DNA of 64,000 nt from Pseudomonas campi (GCF_013200955.2 NZ_CP053697.2:3534001-3598000), one strand, 5' to 3'; counted from the stretch's first letter, positions 38,364 to 49,680 are shown. Notes: generated by a model not told the origin, from the letters alone. Program-made: numbers and translations.

Positions 38364-39818
38364 ATGCTGATCATCCCGGCCGAACACCCGCTGGACTGGA
38401 AACGTCCGCCCGTCATCACCTTGCTGCTGATCCTGCTCAACACCCTGATCTACTTTGGCTACCAGGGTGGCGATCAGGCGCGCGAGGAAACAGCGGTGCG
38501 CACCTACCTCGACGGCGGCCTGCTCAATCGCGAGCGGGCACTCTTCACCGAGGACTTCAGCCAGCGCCGGGAACTGGATCGGGACGAACGCGAATACCTC
38601 GACGGCATGCGCCGCCAGGACCTGGCGGCGCTGATCCTGCATGACCTGGAGTTCGAGCACGGCCTGCACCAGCGCGCGGAGTATCGCGCGGACAACGCCT
38701 GGCAAGCGGCGCGGCAGCAAGCCGAAGCGGCGCGCGACCAGATCAGCAGCATGCGCTTCGGCTTTATCCCGGCCAGGTTCACGGTTGAAGGTCTGTTCGG
38801 TGCGATGTTCCTGCATGGCAGCTTCGACCACCTGCTGGGCAACATGCTGTTCCTGTTCATCTTCGGCTTCGCCCTGGAAATCGCCCTGGGCCGCGCCGTC
38901 TATCTGGGCCTGTACCTGCTCAGCGGCGTGGCCTCGCACCTGCTCTGGTGGGCGGTGGATCCGGTCTGGGTCAGCGGGGTCGGCGCCTCCGGGGCGATCT
39001 CCGGGCTAATGGGCATGTACCTGGGCGTCTACGGCCTGCGCAAGATCAACTTCTTCTACTGGCTCGGCCCGCTGTTCGGCTACTTCAAGGCGCCGGCGCT
39101 GTGGATTCTGCCGGTGTGGATGGGCAAGGAGCTCTACGGCCTGCTGCTGGCCGAGGGCAACACCAACTACTACGCCCACCTCGGTGGCCTAGGTGCCGGT
39201 TTCCTCGCCGTGTGGCTGCCGCGCCTGGGCGGGCGCCTCAAGGTCGACGAGGCCTACCTGCACAAGGAAGACCCCGACGCGCCATTCAAGCGTGAACTGG
39301 CCGCCCTCGACCAACTGCTCAGCCAGTTCGCCCTGGACCAGGCCGCCAGCCGCGGGCCGGACCTACTGGCGCGCTATCCCGGCCGCCCAGCACTGCTGGA
39401 ACGCCTCTACGCGGTAGCCCGCGGACGCCAGGACAAGGCCCTGCTCAGTGGCGTGCTCAAGCAACTGTTTGCCCTGCCCGAGCACAGTGAGAGTCTGGTC
39501 CTGCTACGGAGGATTGCCGATGACAGCGGCGAAATGGAGCAACGCCTGCTGCAGCACCCGGCCGTGCAACTGCACCTGCTGTCACCGCTGATCCGCGCTG
39601 GCGAAGGACAGCGCGCCCTAGGCGCCTGGCGCCGCCTGAGCCGCAGCCCACAACTGCCGTCGCAGTTTCCCGCACTGACCCTGCAGCTGGCTCGCCAGCT
39701 CGGCCAGCGTCAGGATCTGAGTGGCGTCAGCGAGCTGAGCCGCTTCCTGCGCCAAGCCTTCCCGGAAGCCGAACAGACCCAGCAACTGGCCCTGTACCAG
39801 CAACACCTGGCGCGCTGA
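38364..39818 (+). CDS. rhomboid-family intramembrane serine protease
   Basis: A 484-residue membrane protein. The rhomboid core (about residues 135-290) has HGSFDHLLGNMLFLF (H151 on), the catalytic serine S209 in GVGASGAISGLMGMYLG and the catalytic histidine H272 in YYAHLGGLGAGF. A membrane helix near residues 17-33 is followed by a roughly 100-residue charged insert before the core, and about 190 C-terminal residues form a soluble helical region of TPR-like character. Substrates are unknown; the neighbouring exported DUF2845 proteins are possible but unproven partners. Confidence 0.88.
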   Translation: MLIIPAEHPLDWKRPPVITLLLILLNTLIYFGYQGGDQAREETAVRTYLDGGLLNRERALFTEDFSQRRELDRDEREYLDGMRRQDLAALILHDLEFEHGLHQRAEYRADNAWQAARQQAEAARDQISSMRFGFIPARFTVEGLFGAMFLHGSFDHLLGNMLFLFIFGFALEIALGRAVYLGLYLLSGVASHLLWWAVDPVWVSGVGASGAISGLMGMYLGVYGLRKINFFYWLGPLFGYFKAPALWILPVWMGKELYGLLLAEGNTNYYAHLGGLGAGFLAVWLPRLGGRLKVDEAYLHKEDPDAPFKRELAALDQLLSQFALDQAASRGPDLLARYPGRPALLERLYAVARGRQDKALLSGVLKQLFALPEHSESLVLLRRIADDSGEMEQRLLQHPAVQLHLLSPLIRAGEGQRALGAWRRLSRSPQLPSQFPALTLQLARQLGQRQDLSGVSELSRFLRQAFPEAEQTQQLALYQQHLAR

Positions 39819-39820
39819 AC

Positions 39821-39872
39821 GTAGCCCGGATGCAATCCGGGATTGCCCCCCCCCGGATTGCATCCGGGCTAC
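39821..39872. repeat. GTAGCCCGG-family inverted pair, copy 4
   Basis: Arms as at 7312, starting 2 nt after the rhomboid stop and separating it from the convergent gene. Confidence 0.85.
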
Positions 39873-39878
39873 AGGCCC

Positions 39879-41294
39879 TCAGCTGCGCTCGGCCAAACGC
39901 TGGATAGTCGCTTCCAACACAGTGACCTCAGCCAGCAGCGGTGACTGCGGGTAACGCGCGCGGATGAAACCGAGCAGCTTCTGCGCCGGCTCGAGCTGCC
40001 CCAGGCCCTCGGCAAAACCACGTGCGGCCAGCAGGTAGGCACGGGCAATGAACGGGTACTCGGGGAAGCGCTGGTGCAGGTTGCGCAACAGGCTGAGCCC
40101 TTCGCGGATCTTGTGTCGTTCGATCAGGGCCTGTGCCACCCGCTCACAGACCTGGGCATCGTCCGGCAGGTAATCAGCCTGCAATCGGCGCGCATTGAGC
40201 AACGCCGTGGCCGCCAGGGGCGGATTCAGCCGCGCCGCCAACGGCAAGTAATGGGCCAGATGGCGCAGGCAGCGCTCAGTGGCATTCAGGCCATAGAGCA
40301 ACTGATGGAAACGCTCGTTCAGCTTGAGGTCATTGGGCAGGCGCTCCAAAGCCTGGGTCAGTATTTCCAAGGCCGGGCCGCTCTGACCTTCCTTGAGGCG
40401 AATTTCCGCTTCGGCCAGGGCCCGCCGCCGCTGGTACTCCTCGACAGGGAAACCCGCAGTGCTGCCCTCCTCGGCCACGGCAAAACCCAGCGCGCCCTGA
40501 TACTGGAACACCGCATAGCCCATCATGGCGCACATCACCACGCTGAAATAACCGAACAGCAGGGTGGCAATCGGCATCAGCACCACCCTCGGCAAGCCGT
40601 TCGAGAGCATGTAGGTGACCCAGTCCGGCGACTGCCAGAGAATGAACAGGAACACCCAGAGGATCAGGTAGCGCCAGCCCATGGCCTTGATCACCTGGCC
40701 GATTTCGTCCGGGTTCAACGCTGCGCCCAGGGTCTTGTCCAGCGCCAGGCGGATGATGCAGGCCGGGATCACCAACTGCACACCTAGACTGACCGCCCAG
40801 AACAGAGCCTCACTGTCGAAGTCGGCTGCCAGCCACTGCGCACCGAAGGCGATGAAGAAGATCACCAGCAAACGCCAGAACAGGCCAAAACCTTCGATAT
40901 CGAAGGCCGTGCGCAACGCGGGCGCATCGCGACCACCCTGGCTGGCCGTCTCGATCACCGTCTGCAGGTATTTGCAGGCCACACAGAACAGCGCCAGCCA
41001 GAGCAACTTCCAACCCGGCATGAACAGACTGGCCAGGGCCAACGCCACGGCAAACAGCAAGGGCCCCTGCTGTAAGCCATAGAGGAAGAATTGCGGAATG
41101 CGTTCCCAGAAAGGCTGGGCGGTATTCGCGGCCCCGAGAAAGCTCAGCCGCTGGCGGCACAGCGGGCACACCGGCTCCTGCTCAGGGGCATCGGCATTGA
41201 GCGGGATGCAGCAATCGCCGTAGTCCCGTTCGCAGGGTGCGCACTGCCAGGTAGCGGGTTGTGCCGGGTGGTAACGGCAGTAGGTGATATCCAT
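39879..41294 (-). CDS. zinc-ribbon, multi-helix, TPR-like membrane protein of unknown function
   Basis: A 471-residue protein I cannot assign. The N terminus is cysteine-rich (C6, H9, C18, C21, C28, C29, C43, C46) in CxxC/B-box-like pairs, suggesting one or two zinc sites. Residues about 60-275 contain five or six hydrophobic helices of a DUF4013-like membrane domain, and about 290-471 are a helical TPR-like region (LKEGQSGPALEILTQALERL). The ATG at 41292-41294 has AAGGA about 9 nt upstream. Convergent with the rhomboid gene. Confidence 0.8.
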   Translation of the reverse strand: MDITYCRYHPAQPATWQCAPCERDYGDCCIPLNADAPEQEPVCPLCRQRLSFLGAANTAQPFWERIPQFFLYGLQQGPLLFAVALALASLFMPGWKLLWLALFCVACKYLQTVIETASQGGRDAPALRTAFDIEGFGLFWRLLVIFFIAFGAQWLAADFDSEALFWAVSLGVQLVIPACIIRLALDKTLGAALNPDEIGQVIKAMGWRYLILWVFLFILWQSPDWVTYMLSNGLPRVVLMPIATLLFGYFSVVMCAMMGYAVFQYQGALGFAVAEEGSTAGFPVEEYQRRRALAEAEIRLKEGQSGPALEILTQALERLPNDLKLNERFHQLLYGLNATERCLRHLAHYLPLAARLNPPLAATALLNARRLQADYLPDDAQVCERVAQALIERHKIREGLSLLRNLHQRFPEYPFIARAYLLAARGFAEGLGQLEPAQKLLGFIRARYPQSPLLAEVTVLEATIQRLAERS

Positions 41295-41351
41295 CGCCAA
41301 ACATCCTTGTGGGTACTACGCGAGCCGCCATTGTCCCGGCAAATCGCAGGC

Positions 41352-41386
41352 AAAAAAAGAGGGCCCGCAAGCGGGCCCTCCTTTTA
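41352..41386 (-). terminator. terminator of pnp
   Basis: GAGGGCCCGC (41359-41368) / GCGGGCCCTC (41371-41380), with T-run on the minus strand; A7 on the other side allows use by the convergent direction too. Confidence 0.9.
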
Positions 41387-41401
41387 TTACCTGGCTACGG
41401 T

Positions 41402-43507
41402 TTAGACACCGGAAGCCTTGGCTGCAGCAACGTCTTTGATCGACAGCTTGATACGGCCGCGGTTGTCCACGTCCAGTACCAGTACTTCAACTTCCTGACC
41501 TTCTTTCAGAATGTCGGTCACTTTCTCAACGCGAGCGTCGCTCAGCATGGAGATGTGCACCAGACCGTCCTTGCCCGGCAGGATGTTGACGAAGGCGCCG
41601 AAGTCGACGATGCGCTCGACCTTGCCGACGTAGATCTTGCCGATCTCGGCTTCCGCGGTGATACCCAGTACGCGCTGACGCGCGGCCTCGGCCGCTTCCT
41701 TGGTTTCGCCGAAGATCTTGATCGAGCCGTCGTCTTCGATGTCGATCGAGGCCTTGGTCTCTTCGCAGATACCACGGATGGTCGCGCCACCCTTGCCGAT
41801 GACGTCGCGGATTTTGTCCTGGTCGATCTTCATCGCGATCATGGTCGGGGCGTTAGCCGACAGCTCGCTACGCGACTGGGCAATGACCTGGTTCATCTGG
41901 CCGAGAATGTTCAGGCGCGCTTCCAGGGCCTGGCCCAGAGCAATTTCCATGATTTCTTCGGTGATGCCCTGGATCTTGATGTCCATCTGCAGTGCGGTGA
42001 CGCCATTGGCGGTACCGGCAACCTTGAAGTCCATGTCGCCCAGGTGATCTTCGTCGCCGAGGATGTCGGTCAGAACGGCGAACTTCTCGCCTTCCTTGAC
42101 CAGACCCATGGCGATACCGGCAACCGGGGCCTTCATCGGCACACCGGCGTCCATCAGGGCCAGGGAAGCGCCGCACACGGAAGCCATCGAGGACGAACCG
42201 TTGGATTCGGTGATTTCCGAGACCACGCGGATGGTGTACGGGAACACGTCGGCGGCCGGCAGCATGGCCTGGACCGAACGGCGGGCCAGACGGCCGTGAC
42301 CGATTTCGCGGCGGCCGGTGGCGCCCATGCGGCCACACTCACCGACCGAGTACGGCGGGAAGTTGTAGTGCAGCATGAAGGGGTCTTTGCGCTCGCCTTC
42401 GAGGGTGTCGAGCAGCTGTGCGTCGCGGGCGGTACCGAGGGTGGCAACGACCAGGGCCTGGGTTTCGCCACGGGTGAACAGGGCCGAACCGTGGGTCTTG
42501 TCCAGTACACCGACTTCGATGTTCAGGCCACGCACGGTGCGGGTGTCACGGCCGTCGATACGCGGCTTGCCGTTGACGATGTTCTCGCGCACGGTGCGGT
42601 ATTCGATTTCGCCGAAAGCGTCTTTGACTTCACCGGCGGATGGCTGACCTTCCTCACCGGAGAACTTGGCCACCACCTGATCTTTCAGCTCGCCCAGACG
42701 CGCGTAGCGGTCCTGCTTGATGATGATGGTGTAGGCCTGGGAGATCGCTTCACCGAACTCGCTGCGAATGGCATTGAGCAGAGCGGTGTTTTCCGCTTTC
42801 GGCTGCCAGTCCCAGGTCGGCTTGGCGGCTTCGGCAGCCAGCTCGGTAACGGCCTGGATCACGGCCTGGAATTCGTCGTGGGCGAACAGCACGGCGCCCA
42901 GCATCTGGTCTTCGGTCAGCTCTTTGGCTTCCGATTCAACCATCAGCACGGCGTCTTTGGTACCGGCTACGACCATGTCCAGGCTGGAGGCCTTGAGCTG
43001 CTCGTAGGTCGGGTTCAGCAGGTAGCCGGTTTCCGGGTGGAAGGCGACGCGCGCGGCACCGATCGGGCCGTTGAACGGGATGCCGGAGATGGCCAGGGCA
43101 GCCGAGGTACCGATCATCGCTGCGATGTCCGGATCGGTCTTCTTGCTGGTGGAAACCACGGTGCAGATGACCTGCACTTCGTTCTGGAAACCTTCCGGGA
43201 ACAGCGGACGGATCGGACGGTCGATCAGGCGCGAGGTCAGGGTTTCTTTTTCCGAAGGACGCGCTTCACGCTTGAAGAAACCACCGGGGATCTTGCCCGC
43301 AGCGTAGGTTTTTTCCTGGTAGTGCACGGAGAGCGGGAAGAAGCCTTTGCTTGGGTCGGCAGTCTTGGCGCCGGTTACGGCGACCAGTACGGTGACGTCG
43401 TCGTCAACGGTGACCAGCACGGCGCCGGAGGCTTGACGGGCGATACGGCCAGTCTCGAGGGTTACGGTCGATTGACCGAACTGGAACTTCTTGATTACCG
43501 GGTTCAC
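41402..43507 (-). CDS. pnp: polynucleotide phosphorylase
   Basis: A 701-residue PNPase: two RNase PH domains, the second holding the catalytic core ([13 protein letters not shown] and the later [19 protein letters not shown]), then KH (about 555-615) and S1 (about 620-690) RNA-binding domains. It is the phosphorolytic 3'-5' exonuclease of the degradosome. The start is GTG 43505-43507 with GAAGGAAAA upstream, giving [11 protein letters not shown]; the family usually begins here. It lies downstream of rpsO, the conserved order in which pnp autoregulates through its leader; the 209-nt leader contains GAAGCTGGAAG / CTTCCAGCTTC inverted arms. Confidence 0.97.
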   Translation of the reverse strand: MNPVIKKFQFGQSTVTLETGRIARQASGAVLVTVDDDVTVLVAVTGAKTADPSKGFFPLSVHYQEKTYAAGKIPGGFFKREARPSEKETLTSRLIDRPIRPLFPEGFQNEVQVICTVVSTSKKTDPDIAAMIGTSAALAISGIPFNGPIGAARVAFHPETGYLLNPTYEQLKASSLDMVVAGTKDAVLMVESEAKELTEDQMLGAVLFAHDEFQAVIQAVTELAAEAAKPTWDWQPKAENTALLNAIRSEFGEAISQAYTIIIKQDRYARLGELKDQVVAKFSGEEGQPSAGEVKDAFGEIEYRTVRENIVNGKPRIDGRDTRTVRGLNIEVGVLDKTHGSALFTRGETQALVVATLGTARDAQLLDTLEGERKDPFMLHYNFPPYSVGECGRMGATGRREIGHGRLARRSVQAMLPAADVFPYTIRVVSEITESNGSSSMASVCGASLALMDAGVPMKAPVAGIAMGLVKEGEKFAVLTDILGDEDHLGDMDFKVAGTANGVTALQMDIKIQGITEEIMEIALGQALEARLNILGQMNQVIAQSRSELSANAPTMIAMKIDQDKIRDVIGKGGATIRGICEETKASIDIEDDGSIKIFGETKEAAEAARQRVLGITAEAEIGKIYVGKVERIVDFGAFVNILPGKDGLVHISMLSDARVEKVTDILKEGQEVEVLVLDVDNRGRIKLSIKDVAAAKASGV

Positions 43508-43716
43508 GGTGTTTTCCTTCTCTTGTTGCCTTGGGGGAACGGGTGGCACGAGGGATTACCCCTCTGAAAGTCTGTTCAGAATCCGGCTCGGTGAAGCGGA
43601 TTGTGGACAGGCTCTAAATCCTTGTTGCAGAAAGCCAGAAGCTGGAAGCCCCAAGCCCCGGTCGGTTGAACCGACTGCGACTTTTGACTTCCAGCTTCTC
43701 ACTTCAGGTGTACGTC

Positions 43717-43986
43717 TTAACGACGCAGACCCAGGCGACCGATAAGGGCGCTGTAACGCGAGGCATCTTTGCCCTTCAGGTAATCCAGCAGCTTACGACG
43801 CTGGTTAACCATACGGATCAGGCCACGACGGGAGTGGTGGTCTTTGCCGTTGGCCTTGAAGTGGCCTTGCAGCTTGTTGATGTTGAAAGTCAACAGAGCA
43901 ACCTGCACTTCCGGCGAACCGGTGTCGCCTTCAGCTTGCTTGTAGTCGGTTACGATTTGGGCTTTTTCTTCAACGCTCAGTGCCAT
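43717..43986 (-). CDS. rpsO: 30S ribosomal protein S15
   Basis: An 89-residue S15 with the characteristic [20 protein letters not shown] and [22 protein letters not shown] stretches. It binds 16S rRNA at the central domain and links to 23S. The 202-bp gap to truB presumably holds the rpsO promoter and leader; a hairpin ATTCGCCTG / CAGACGAAT near 44114-44138 lies there. Followed by pnp. Confidence 0.98.
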   Translation of the reverse strand: MALSVEEKAQIVTDYKQAEGDTGSPEVQVALLTFNINKLQGHFKANGKDHHSRRGLIRMVNQRRKLLDYLKGKDASRYSALIGRLGLRR

Positions 43987-44188
43987 GGTAATGGGCTCCT
44001 AGAGTGAACAGGCCAGGGACTATTCCCTGTATTTAAAAGTGAGGGGTGACCGTGCCTGTTGACAGCCATCCTCGTACGCCAGCGGGTAACCCGCTAACGC
44101 CTGCATGCGGATAAATTCGCCTGCGCTTGCAGACGAATAAATCCGCCTGTGTCTCACCGCCCGCGAACGAATCCGCTGACGGTTTCGG

Positions 44189-45106
44189 TCATTCCGACCG
44201 AATCAGTCGACGCGGCGCAATGCGCCCGTCTTCGCTCACTTCACCGATACCGATGAAGCGGCCATTGTGATCTTGCACCCGCACCATGCCGAACTTCGGC
44301 GCTTCCGGTGCGCGTACCGGCTGCCCATGCAGCCAGTAGTAGGCGCTGTGCTCGCTGAACTGCAGCAGTGGCCAGTGTTGCAGGCCACTATCGGACGGCA
44401 GCAGGAAGCGGTCCACGGCCTCGTTGCCACCTTCGGCATGGGCCCGTTCCAGCTCTTCCAGGGTTACCGTCTGCGCCAGGCTGAACGGACCGGCCTGAGT
44501 ACGCCGCAATTCGGCAACATGAGCACCGCAACCGAGCAACTGGCCGATATCCTCGACCAGGGTACGAATATAGGTGCCTTTGCTGCAGGCCACGCTCAAG
44601 CGCAGGTGCGACTGTTCGAGGCTGAGTAATTCCAGGCGCGCAATAGTAACAGAACGCGCCTCACGCTCCACTACTTCACCGGCTCGCGCCAGCTTGTACA
44701 ACGGCTGGCCATCCTTCTTCAGGGCCGAGTACATCGGTGGTATCTGGCTGATTTCACCGCGAAAACGCGGCAGCAGCACTTCCACATCGTCCCGACCGAC
44801 GGTCACCTCACGGCGCTCCAACACATCACCCTCGGCATCGCCGGTGGTGGTGGTCACGCCGAGCTGGGCCAGGGTCTCGTAACCCTTGTCGGCATCCAGA
44901 AGATACTGGGAGAACTTGGTCGCCTCACCGAAACACAGCGGCAGCACGCCGGTGGCCAACGGGTCGAGGCTGCCGGTGTGGCCGGCCTTCTCGGCATTCA
45001 GCAGCCAGCGCACCTTTTGCAGCGCGGCGTTGGAGCTGAAGCCGTGCGGCTTGTCGAGCAGGATGATGCCACTGACATTGCGGCGGATACGTTTGACCTG
45101 AGCCAC
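44189..45106 (-). CDS. truB: tRNA pseudouridine-55 synthase
   Basis: A 305-residue TruB. The catalytic aspartate is in [17 protein letters not shown] (near residue 45); [27 protein letters not shown] and [15 protein letters not shown] are family blocks, and the C-terminal part is PUA-like. It makes the T-loop pseudouridine of tRNAs. The start is GTG 45104-45106, one base after the rbfA stop (TGACGTG), giving [13 protein letters not shown] as is usual; a reading from 45145 overlaps rbfA. Confidence 0.97.
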   Translation of the reverse strand: MAQVKRIRRNVSGIILLDKPHGFSSNAALQKVRWLLNAEKAGHTGSLDPLATGVLPLCFGEATKFSQYLLDADKGYETLAQLGVTTTTGDAEGDVLERREVTVGRDDVEVLLPRFRGEISQIPPMYSALKKDGQPLYKLARAGEVVEREARSVTIARLELLSLEQSHLRLSVACSKGTYIRTLVEDIGQLLGCGAHVAELRRTQAGPFSLAQTVTLEELERAHAEGGNEAVDRFLLPSDSGLQHWPLLQFSEHSAYYWLHGQPVRAPEAPKFGMVRVQDHNGRFIGIGEVSEDGRIAPRRLIRSE

Positions 45107-45107
45107 G

Positions 45108-45485
45108 TCAATCGTCCTGATGCTTGCTGTCTTCGGCAACGGCACGCTCGATCAACGAGGACAGGTGCACACCGCGGGAGATGCTTTCGTCATAGTGGAA
45201 ATGCAGCTGCGGCACGCTGCGCAGTTTCATCGCCTTGCCCAGCAGCATGCGCAGGTAACCGGCGGCGTCATTCAGGACGCGCACGTTCTGCTTGATCTTA
45301 TCCAGGTCGTTCTCGCCCATCACGGTGATGAACACCTTGGCGTGACCGACATCGCGGCTGACTTCCACGGCGGTGACGGTGACGAAACCCAGGCGCGGGT
45401 CCTTGACCTCACGCGGAATCATCTGCGCCAGCTCGCGCTGGATCTGGTCGCCGATACGCTGGGTACGGCTGTATATCTTGGCCAT
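45108..45485 (-). CDS. rbfA: ribosome-binding factor A
   Basis: A 125-residue KH-like 30S maturation factor. Family stretches are [32 protein letters not shown] and [15 protein letters not shown]. The ATG at 45483-45485 ([10 protein letters not shown]) has AAGGAAA just upstream; a 16-codon leader from 45533 is not family-like. It sits between infB and truB in the nusA-infB operon. Confidence 0.97.
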   Translation of the reverse strand: MAKIYSRTQRIGDQIQRELAQMIPREVKDPRLGFVTVTAVEVSRDVGHAKVFITVMGENDLDKIKQNVRVLNDAAGYLRMLLGKAMKLRSVPQLHFHYDESISRGVHLSSLIERAVAEDSKHQDD

Positions 45486-45532
45486 TTTCCTTACCTCTCC
45501 CGCCGGCACTGCCAGCGGGTACAAAAGCGGCA

Positions 45533-45565
45533 AACGCCCGGCCGCGCTATGCGGGGCCGGGCGTT
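45533..45565 (-). terminator. hairpin between infB and rbfA
   Basis: AACGCCCGGCC (45533-45543) / GGCCGGGCGTT (45555-45565) is a perfect 11-bp stem with a short T-stretch on the minus strand. In this operon it may be a partial terminator or a processing site. Confidence 0.6.
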
Positions 45566-45584
45566 GCGTATTGCAGCTCGCGCG

Positions 45585-48089
45585 TTACAGCGTACGAGCC
45601 ACCTGGACCTTCTCGAACACTTCGATCTTGTCGCCGACCTTAACGTCGTTGTAGCTCTTCACCGCGATACCGCACTCCATGCCGTTACGCACTTCGGACA
45701 TGTCGTCCTTGAAGCGGCGCAGGGATTCCAGCTCGCCTTCGAAGATCACCACGTCTTCGCGCAGGACGCGAATCGGACGGTTACGGTGCACAACACCTTC
45801 GACCACCATACAACCGGCGACCGCGCCAAACTTCGGCGAACGGAACACGTCACGTACTTCGGCGATACCCAGGATGTTCTCGCGAACATCGCTGCCGAGC
45901 ATGCCGGTCAGGGCTTTCTTGACGTCTTCGATGATGTCGTAGATCACGTTGTAGTAACGCATGTCCAGGCCTTCGGCCTCGACGATCTTGCGCGCACCGG
46001 CGTCGGCACGCACGTTGAAGCCGAACAGCACCGCGTTGGAGGCCAGCGCCAGGTTGGCATCGGATTCGGTGATGCCACCGACGCCGCCACCGACCACACG
46101 CACTTGCACTTCGTCGTTGCCCAGGCCGCTGAGCGAACCCTGCAGCGCTTCCAGCGAACCACGGACGTCGGACTTGAGGACGATGTTGAGCGTCTTCTTC
46201 TCTGCCTGGCCCATGTTCTCGAAGATGTTTTCCAGCTTGCCGGCATGTGCGCGAGCCAGTTTGACTTCGCGGAACTTGCCTTGACGGAACAGGGCCACTT
46301 CACGGGCCTTCTTCTCGTCGGCGACCACGGTCATGTCGTCACCCGCATCCGGGGTGCCGTCCAGGCCGAGGATCTCGACTGGAATCGACGGACCGGCTTC
46401 CTTGATCGGCTTACCGTTCTCGTCGAGCATGGCACGCACGCGGCCATAGTTGACGCCGACCAGGACCATATCGCCCTGACGCAGGGTACCGTCCTGTACC
46501 AGCACGGTGGCTACCGAGCCACGGCCCTTGTCCAGGCGGGACTCGACCACAACGCCGCGACCCGGAGCCGACGGAGTAGCTTTGAGTTCCAGAACTTCGG
46601 CTTGCAGCAGTACGGCTTCGAGCAGTTCGTCGACACCGGTACCCATTTTCGCCGAGACATTCACGAACGGCGTGTCGCCGCCCCACTCTTCCGGAATCAC
46701 ATCCAGCGCGGCCAGGCCGTTCTTGATGTTGTCCAGGTTGGCGCCCGGCTTGTCGATCTTGTTCACTGCAACCACGATCGGTACACCGGCCGCTTTCGCA
46801 TGCTGCACGGCTTCCTGGGTCTGCGGCATCACGCCGTCGTCCGCAGCCACCACGAGGATGACGATGTCGGTCGCCTTGGCACCACGAGCACGCATCTGGG
46901 TGAACGCAGCGTGACCCGGGGTATCGAGGAAGGTGACCATGCCACGGTCGGTTTCGACGTGGTAGGCACCGATGTGCTGGGTGATGCCACCGGCTTCACC
47001 GGCTGCCACCTTGGCACGACGGATATAGTCGAGCAGCGAAGTCTTACCGTGGTCGACGTGGCCCATTACGGTCACGACCGGCGCCCGATGGAAGGTCTCA
47101 CCTTCGAACTTCAGCGATTCCGCCAGTTGCTCTTCCAGGACGTTGTCGCTGACCAGTTTGACCTTGTGGCCAAACTCTTCGGCGATCAGCTGGGCTGTTT
47201 CCTGGTCCAGCACCTGGTTGATGGTCACCGGAGTGCCCAGCTTGAACATGAACTTGACGATTTCCGCGCCCTTGACCGCCATCTGTGCGGCCAGGTCAGC
47301 CACGGTGATGGTCTCGCCAATATTTACATCACGCACGATCGGCCCCGTTGGGCTCTGGAACCCATGTTGGTTACGCTTCTTCAACTTGCCTTTGCCACGG
47401 CCACCACGACGGAAACCATCGGTCTCTTCGTCGACGGTACGCGGAGCAACACGCGGAGCCGGTGCCTTTTCCTTAACGGTCGGGCGATGCTGGGTGGTCT
47501 TGCGATCACCACCGCGACGATCGGCATCGTCGCTGCGCGCTTTTTCCGGACGGCGCTGTTCTTCTTTCTTGCGCTCAGCCGCAGCCAGGTCGATTGCCGC
47601 AGCGGCCTCGACCGGAGCAATGACCGGAGCCGCTGCCGGAGCAGCCACTGCATCAGCTACAGCGCCCGCAGCAGCCGGCTGCTTGCGAGCCTCTTCCTCG
47701 GCGCGGCGAGCAGCTTCCTGCTCGGTCTTCAGACGAGTCGCTTCCTGAGCGACGCGCTGCTCTTCGAGCTCGCGCTGCTTCTCGGCTTCGATCTCGTCAG
47801 GGCTGCGCTTGACGTAGGTTTTCTTCTTACGCACTTCCACGCTGATGGTCTTGCTACCAGCGACTTTCAGGGTGGTAGTGGTTTTGCGTTGCAAGGTGAT
47901 CTTGCGCGGCTCTTCCAGTTTCTCGCCGTGGCTGCTCTTGAGGTGGGCAAGCAGGGCTTGCTTCTCATTGTCGGTCACAACTTGCTCGGCACTGGTGTGC
48001 GGCAGACCCGCCTCACGCATCTGCTGCAGCAGGCGCTCTACCGGTGTGTCGACCACTTGGGCCAGTTCTTTCACCGTGACTTGCGTCAT
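45585..48089 (-). CDS. infB: translation initiation factor IF-2
   Basis: An 834-residue IF-2. The N-terminal IF2_N domain ([20 protein letters not shown]) and a long charged, Ala-rich linker precede the GTPase core with [12 protein letters not shown] (near residue 340), DTPGHAAF and NKIDKP; the C-terminal C1/C2 domains bind fMet-tRNA. The initiator tRNA gene lies upstream in the same cluster (50266). Length is typical for Pseudomonas. Long open frames on the opposite strand are shadows. Confidence 0.98.
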   Translation of the reverse strand: MTQVTVKELAQVVDTPVERLLQQMREAGLPHTSAEQVVTDNEKQALLAHLKSSHGEKLEEPRKITLQRKTTTTLKVAGSKTISVEVRKKKTYVKRSPDEIEAEKQRELEEQRVAQEATRLKTEQEAARRAEEEARKQPAAAGAVADAVAAPAAAPVIAPVEAAAAIDLAAAERKKEEQRRPEKARSDDADRRGGDRKTTQHRPTVKEKAPAPRVAPRTVDEETDGFRRGGRGKGKLKKRNQHGFQSPTGPIVRDVNIGETITVADLAAQMAVKGAEIVKFMFKLGTPVTINQVLDQETAQLIAEEFGHKVKLVSDNVLEEQLAESLKFEGETFHRAPVVTVMGHVDHGKTSLLDYIRRAKVAAGEAGGITQHIGAYHVETDRGMVTFLDTPGHAAFTQMRARGAKATDIVILVVAADDGVMPQTQEAVQHAKAAGVPIVVAVNKIDKPGANLDNIKNGLAALDVIPEEWGGDTPFVNVSAKMGTGVDELLEAVLLQAEVLELKATPSAPGRGVVVESRLDKGRGSVATVLVQDGTLRQGDMVLVGVNYGRVRAMLDENGKPIKEAGPSIPVEILGLDGTPDAGDDMTVVADEKKAREVALFRQGKFREVKLARAHAGKLENIFENMGQAEKKTLNIVLKSDVRGSLEALQGSLSGLGNDEVQVRVVGGGVGGITESDANLALASNAVLFGFNVRADAGARKIVEAEGLDMRYYNVIYDIIEDVKKALTGMLGSDVRENILGIAEVRDVFRSPKFGAVAGCMVVEGVVHRNRPIRVLREDVVIFEGELESLRRFKDDMSEVRNGMECGIAVKSYNDVKVGDKIEVFEKVQVARTL

Positions 48090-48115
48090 GCACTTCTCTC
48101 CTCAGGCCGTAAAAC

Positions 48116-49597
48116 TTACTCGAACCAATGGGCTCGGGCGGCCATGATCAGCTTGCCGGCACGCTCTTGGTCGATGCCGTCGATGTCGAGCAAGTCGTCA
48201 ATCGACTGCTCGGCCAGGTCTTCGCGGGTAACAACACCGCGTACTGCCAGTTCTTGCGCCAGGTTCTTGTCCATGCCTTCCAGGGACAGCAAGTCCTCGG
48301 CAGGCTGGGCATCGGCCAGCTTCTCTTCGTTGGCGATGGCCTTGGTCAGCAGACGGTCCTTGGCACGAGCACGCAGCTCGTTGACGATGTCCTCGTCGAA
48401 ACCGTCGATGCTGAGCATCTCTTCCATCGGTACGTAGGCGATTTCTTCCAGGCTGGTGAAGCCTTCTTCGACCAGCACCTGGGCCAGCTCTTCGTCGACT
48501 TCCAGCTCGTCGATGAAGTTCTGCAGGATGTCGCCGGTCTCGGCTTGCTGCTTGGCCTGGATGTCGGCCTCGGTCATCACGTTGAGTGTCCAGCCGGTCA
48601 GCTGACTGGCCAGGCGCACGTTCTGGCCACCACGACCGATGGCCTGGGCCAGGTTGTCTTCACCAACGGCGATATCCATGGCATGGGTGTCTTCGTCGAC
48701 GATGATCGCAGCCACTTCGGCCGGGGCCATGGCGTTGATCACGAACTGCGCGACGTTGTCGTCCCACAGCACGATGTCCACGCGCTCGCCACCCAACTCA
48801 CCGGAAACGGCCTGCACACGCGAACCGCGCATGCCAATACAGGCACCTTGCGGATCAATACGCTTGTCTTTGGAACGCACGGCGATCTTGGCGCGCGAGC
48901 CCGGGTCACGGGAGGCGGCCATCACTTCGATCAGCTCTTCAGCGATTTCCGGCACTTCGATGCGGAACAGCTCGATCAGCATCTGCGGCGCAGTACGCGA
49001 CAGAATCAGCTGCGGACCGCGGTTCTCGGTGCGGATTTCCTTGAGCAGGGCACGCAGACGGGCACCGACACGGAAGGTTTCACGCGGGATGATGTCTTCG
49101 CGAGCCAGCAACGCTTCGGCATTGTTACCCAGATCGACAATCACACTGTCGCGGGTCACTTTCTTCACGGTACCGGAGATGATCTCGCCAACACGCTCGC
49201 GGTAGGCGTCAACCACCTGGGCACGCTCGGCCTCGCGTACTTTCTGCACGATGACCTGCTTGGCAGTTTGCGCAGCAATGCGGCCGAACTCGATCGAATC
49301 GACCGGCTCTTCAACAATGTCGCCGGCCTTGGCACCTGGCTTCTGCTCTTGGGCTTGTTCGACAGTCAGCTCGGCTGCCGGGTTTTCCAGGTCGTCTTCT
49401 TCGACCACATTCCAGCAGCGGAAAGTTTCATAATTACCGGTGTGGCGATTGATCTCCACACGCAGCTCGACCTCGTCGTCAAAACGCTTCTTGGTCGCCG
49501 TCGCCAGAGCCAGCTCCAGCGCTTCAAAAATTACACTGGCCGGTACGCCTTTTTCGTTGGATACCGACTCTACTACCAGCAGTACTTCTTTACTCAT
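48116..49597 (-). CDS. nusA: transcription termination/antitermination factor NusA
   Basis: A 493-residue NusA: N-terminal polymerase-binding domain, S1 (about 135-200, [22 protein letters not shown]), two KH domains ([14 protein letters not shown] and [15 protein letters not shown]) and two acidic C-terminal repeats ([13 protein letters not shown] and [13 protein letters not shown]), the form found in Proteobacteria. The start ATG 49595-49597 ([12 protein letters not shown]) is the family start. It is between rimP and infB. Confidence 0.98.
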   Translation of the reverse strand: MSKEVLLVVESVSNEKGVPASVIFEALELALATATKKRFDDEVELRVEINRHTGNYETFRCWNVVEEDDLENPAAELTVEQAQEQKPGAKAGDIVEEPVDSIEFGRIAAQTAKQVIVQKVREAERAQVVDAYRERVGEIISGTVKKVTRDSVIVDLGNNAEALLAREDIIPRETFRVGARLRALLKEIRTENRGPQLILSRTAPQMLIELFRIEVPEIAEELIEVMAASRDPGSRAKIAVRSKDKRIDPQGACIGMRGSRVQAVSGELGGERVDIVLWDDNVAQFVINAMAPAEVAAIIVDEDTHAMDIAVGEDNLAQAIGRGGQNVRLASQLTGWTLNVMTEADIQAKQQAETGDILQNFIDELEVDEELAQVLVEEGFTSLEEIAYVPMEEMLSIDGFDEDIVNELRARAKDRLLTKAIANEEKLADAQPAEDLLSLEGMDKNLAQELAVRGVVTREDLAEQSIDDLLDIDGIDQERAGKLIMAARAHWFE

Positions 49598-49680
49598 CGT
49601 ACGCCTCGCCTTTCGCAATCCATTGGAGCCACGCAATCCGCGCTAACTGCGCACTCCGCGTACTCCGCGGGATCCGCGCC

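Noticed and set aside
41309..43567. 752-codon open frame antisense to pnp
   Set aside because: Shadow frame; pnp on the other strand is complete, with all domains.
44100..44145. Hairpin ATTCGCCTG / CAGACGAAT as a clear truB terminator
   Set aside because: One mismatch and only a weak T-run; it may equally be part of the rpsO leader, so it is mentioned but not called.
45120..48437. Very long open frame on the plus strand across infB and rbfA
   Set aside because: It is antisense to infB, whose protein is unmistakable; high GC leaves the opposite strand open. No domain or start signal supports it.
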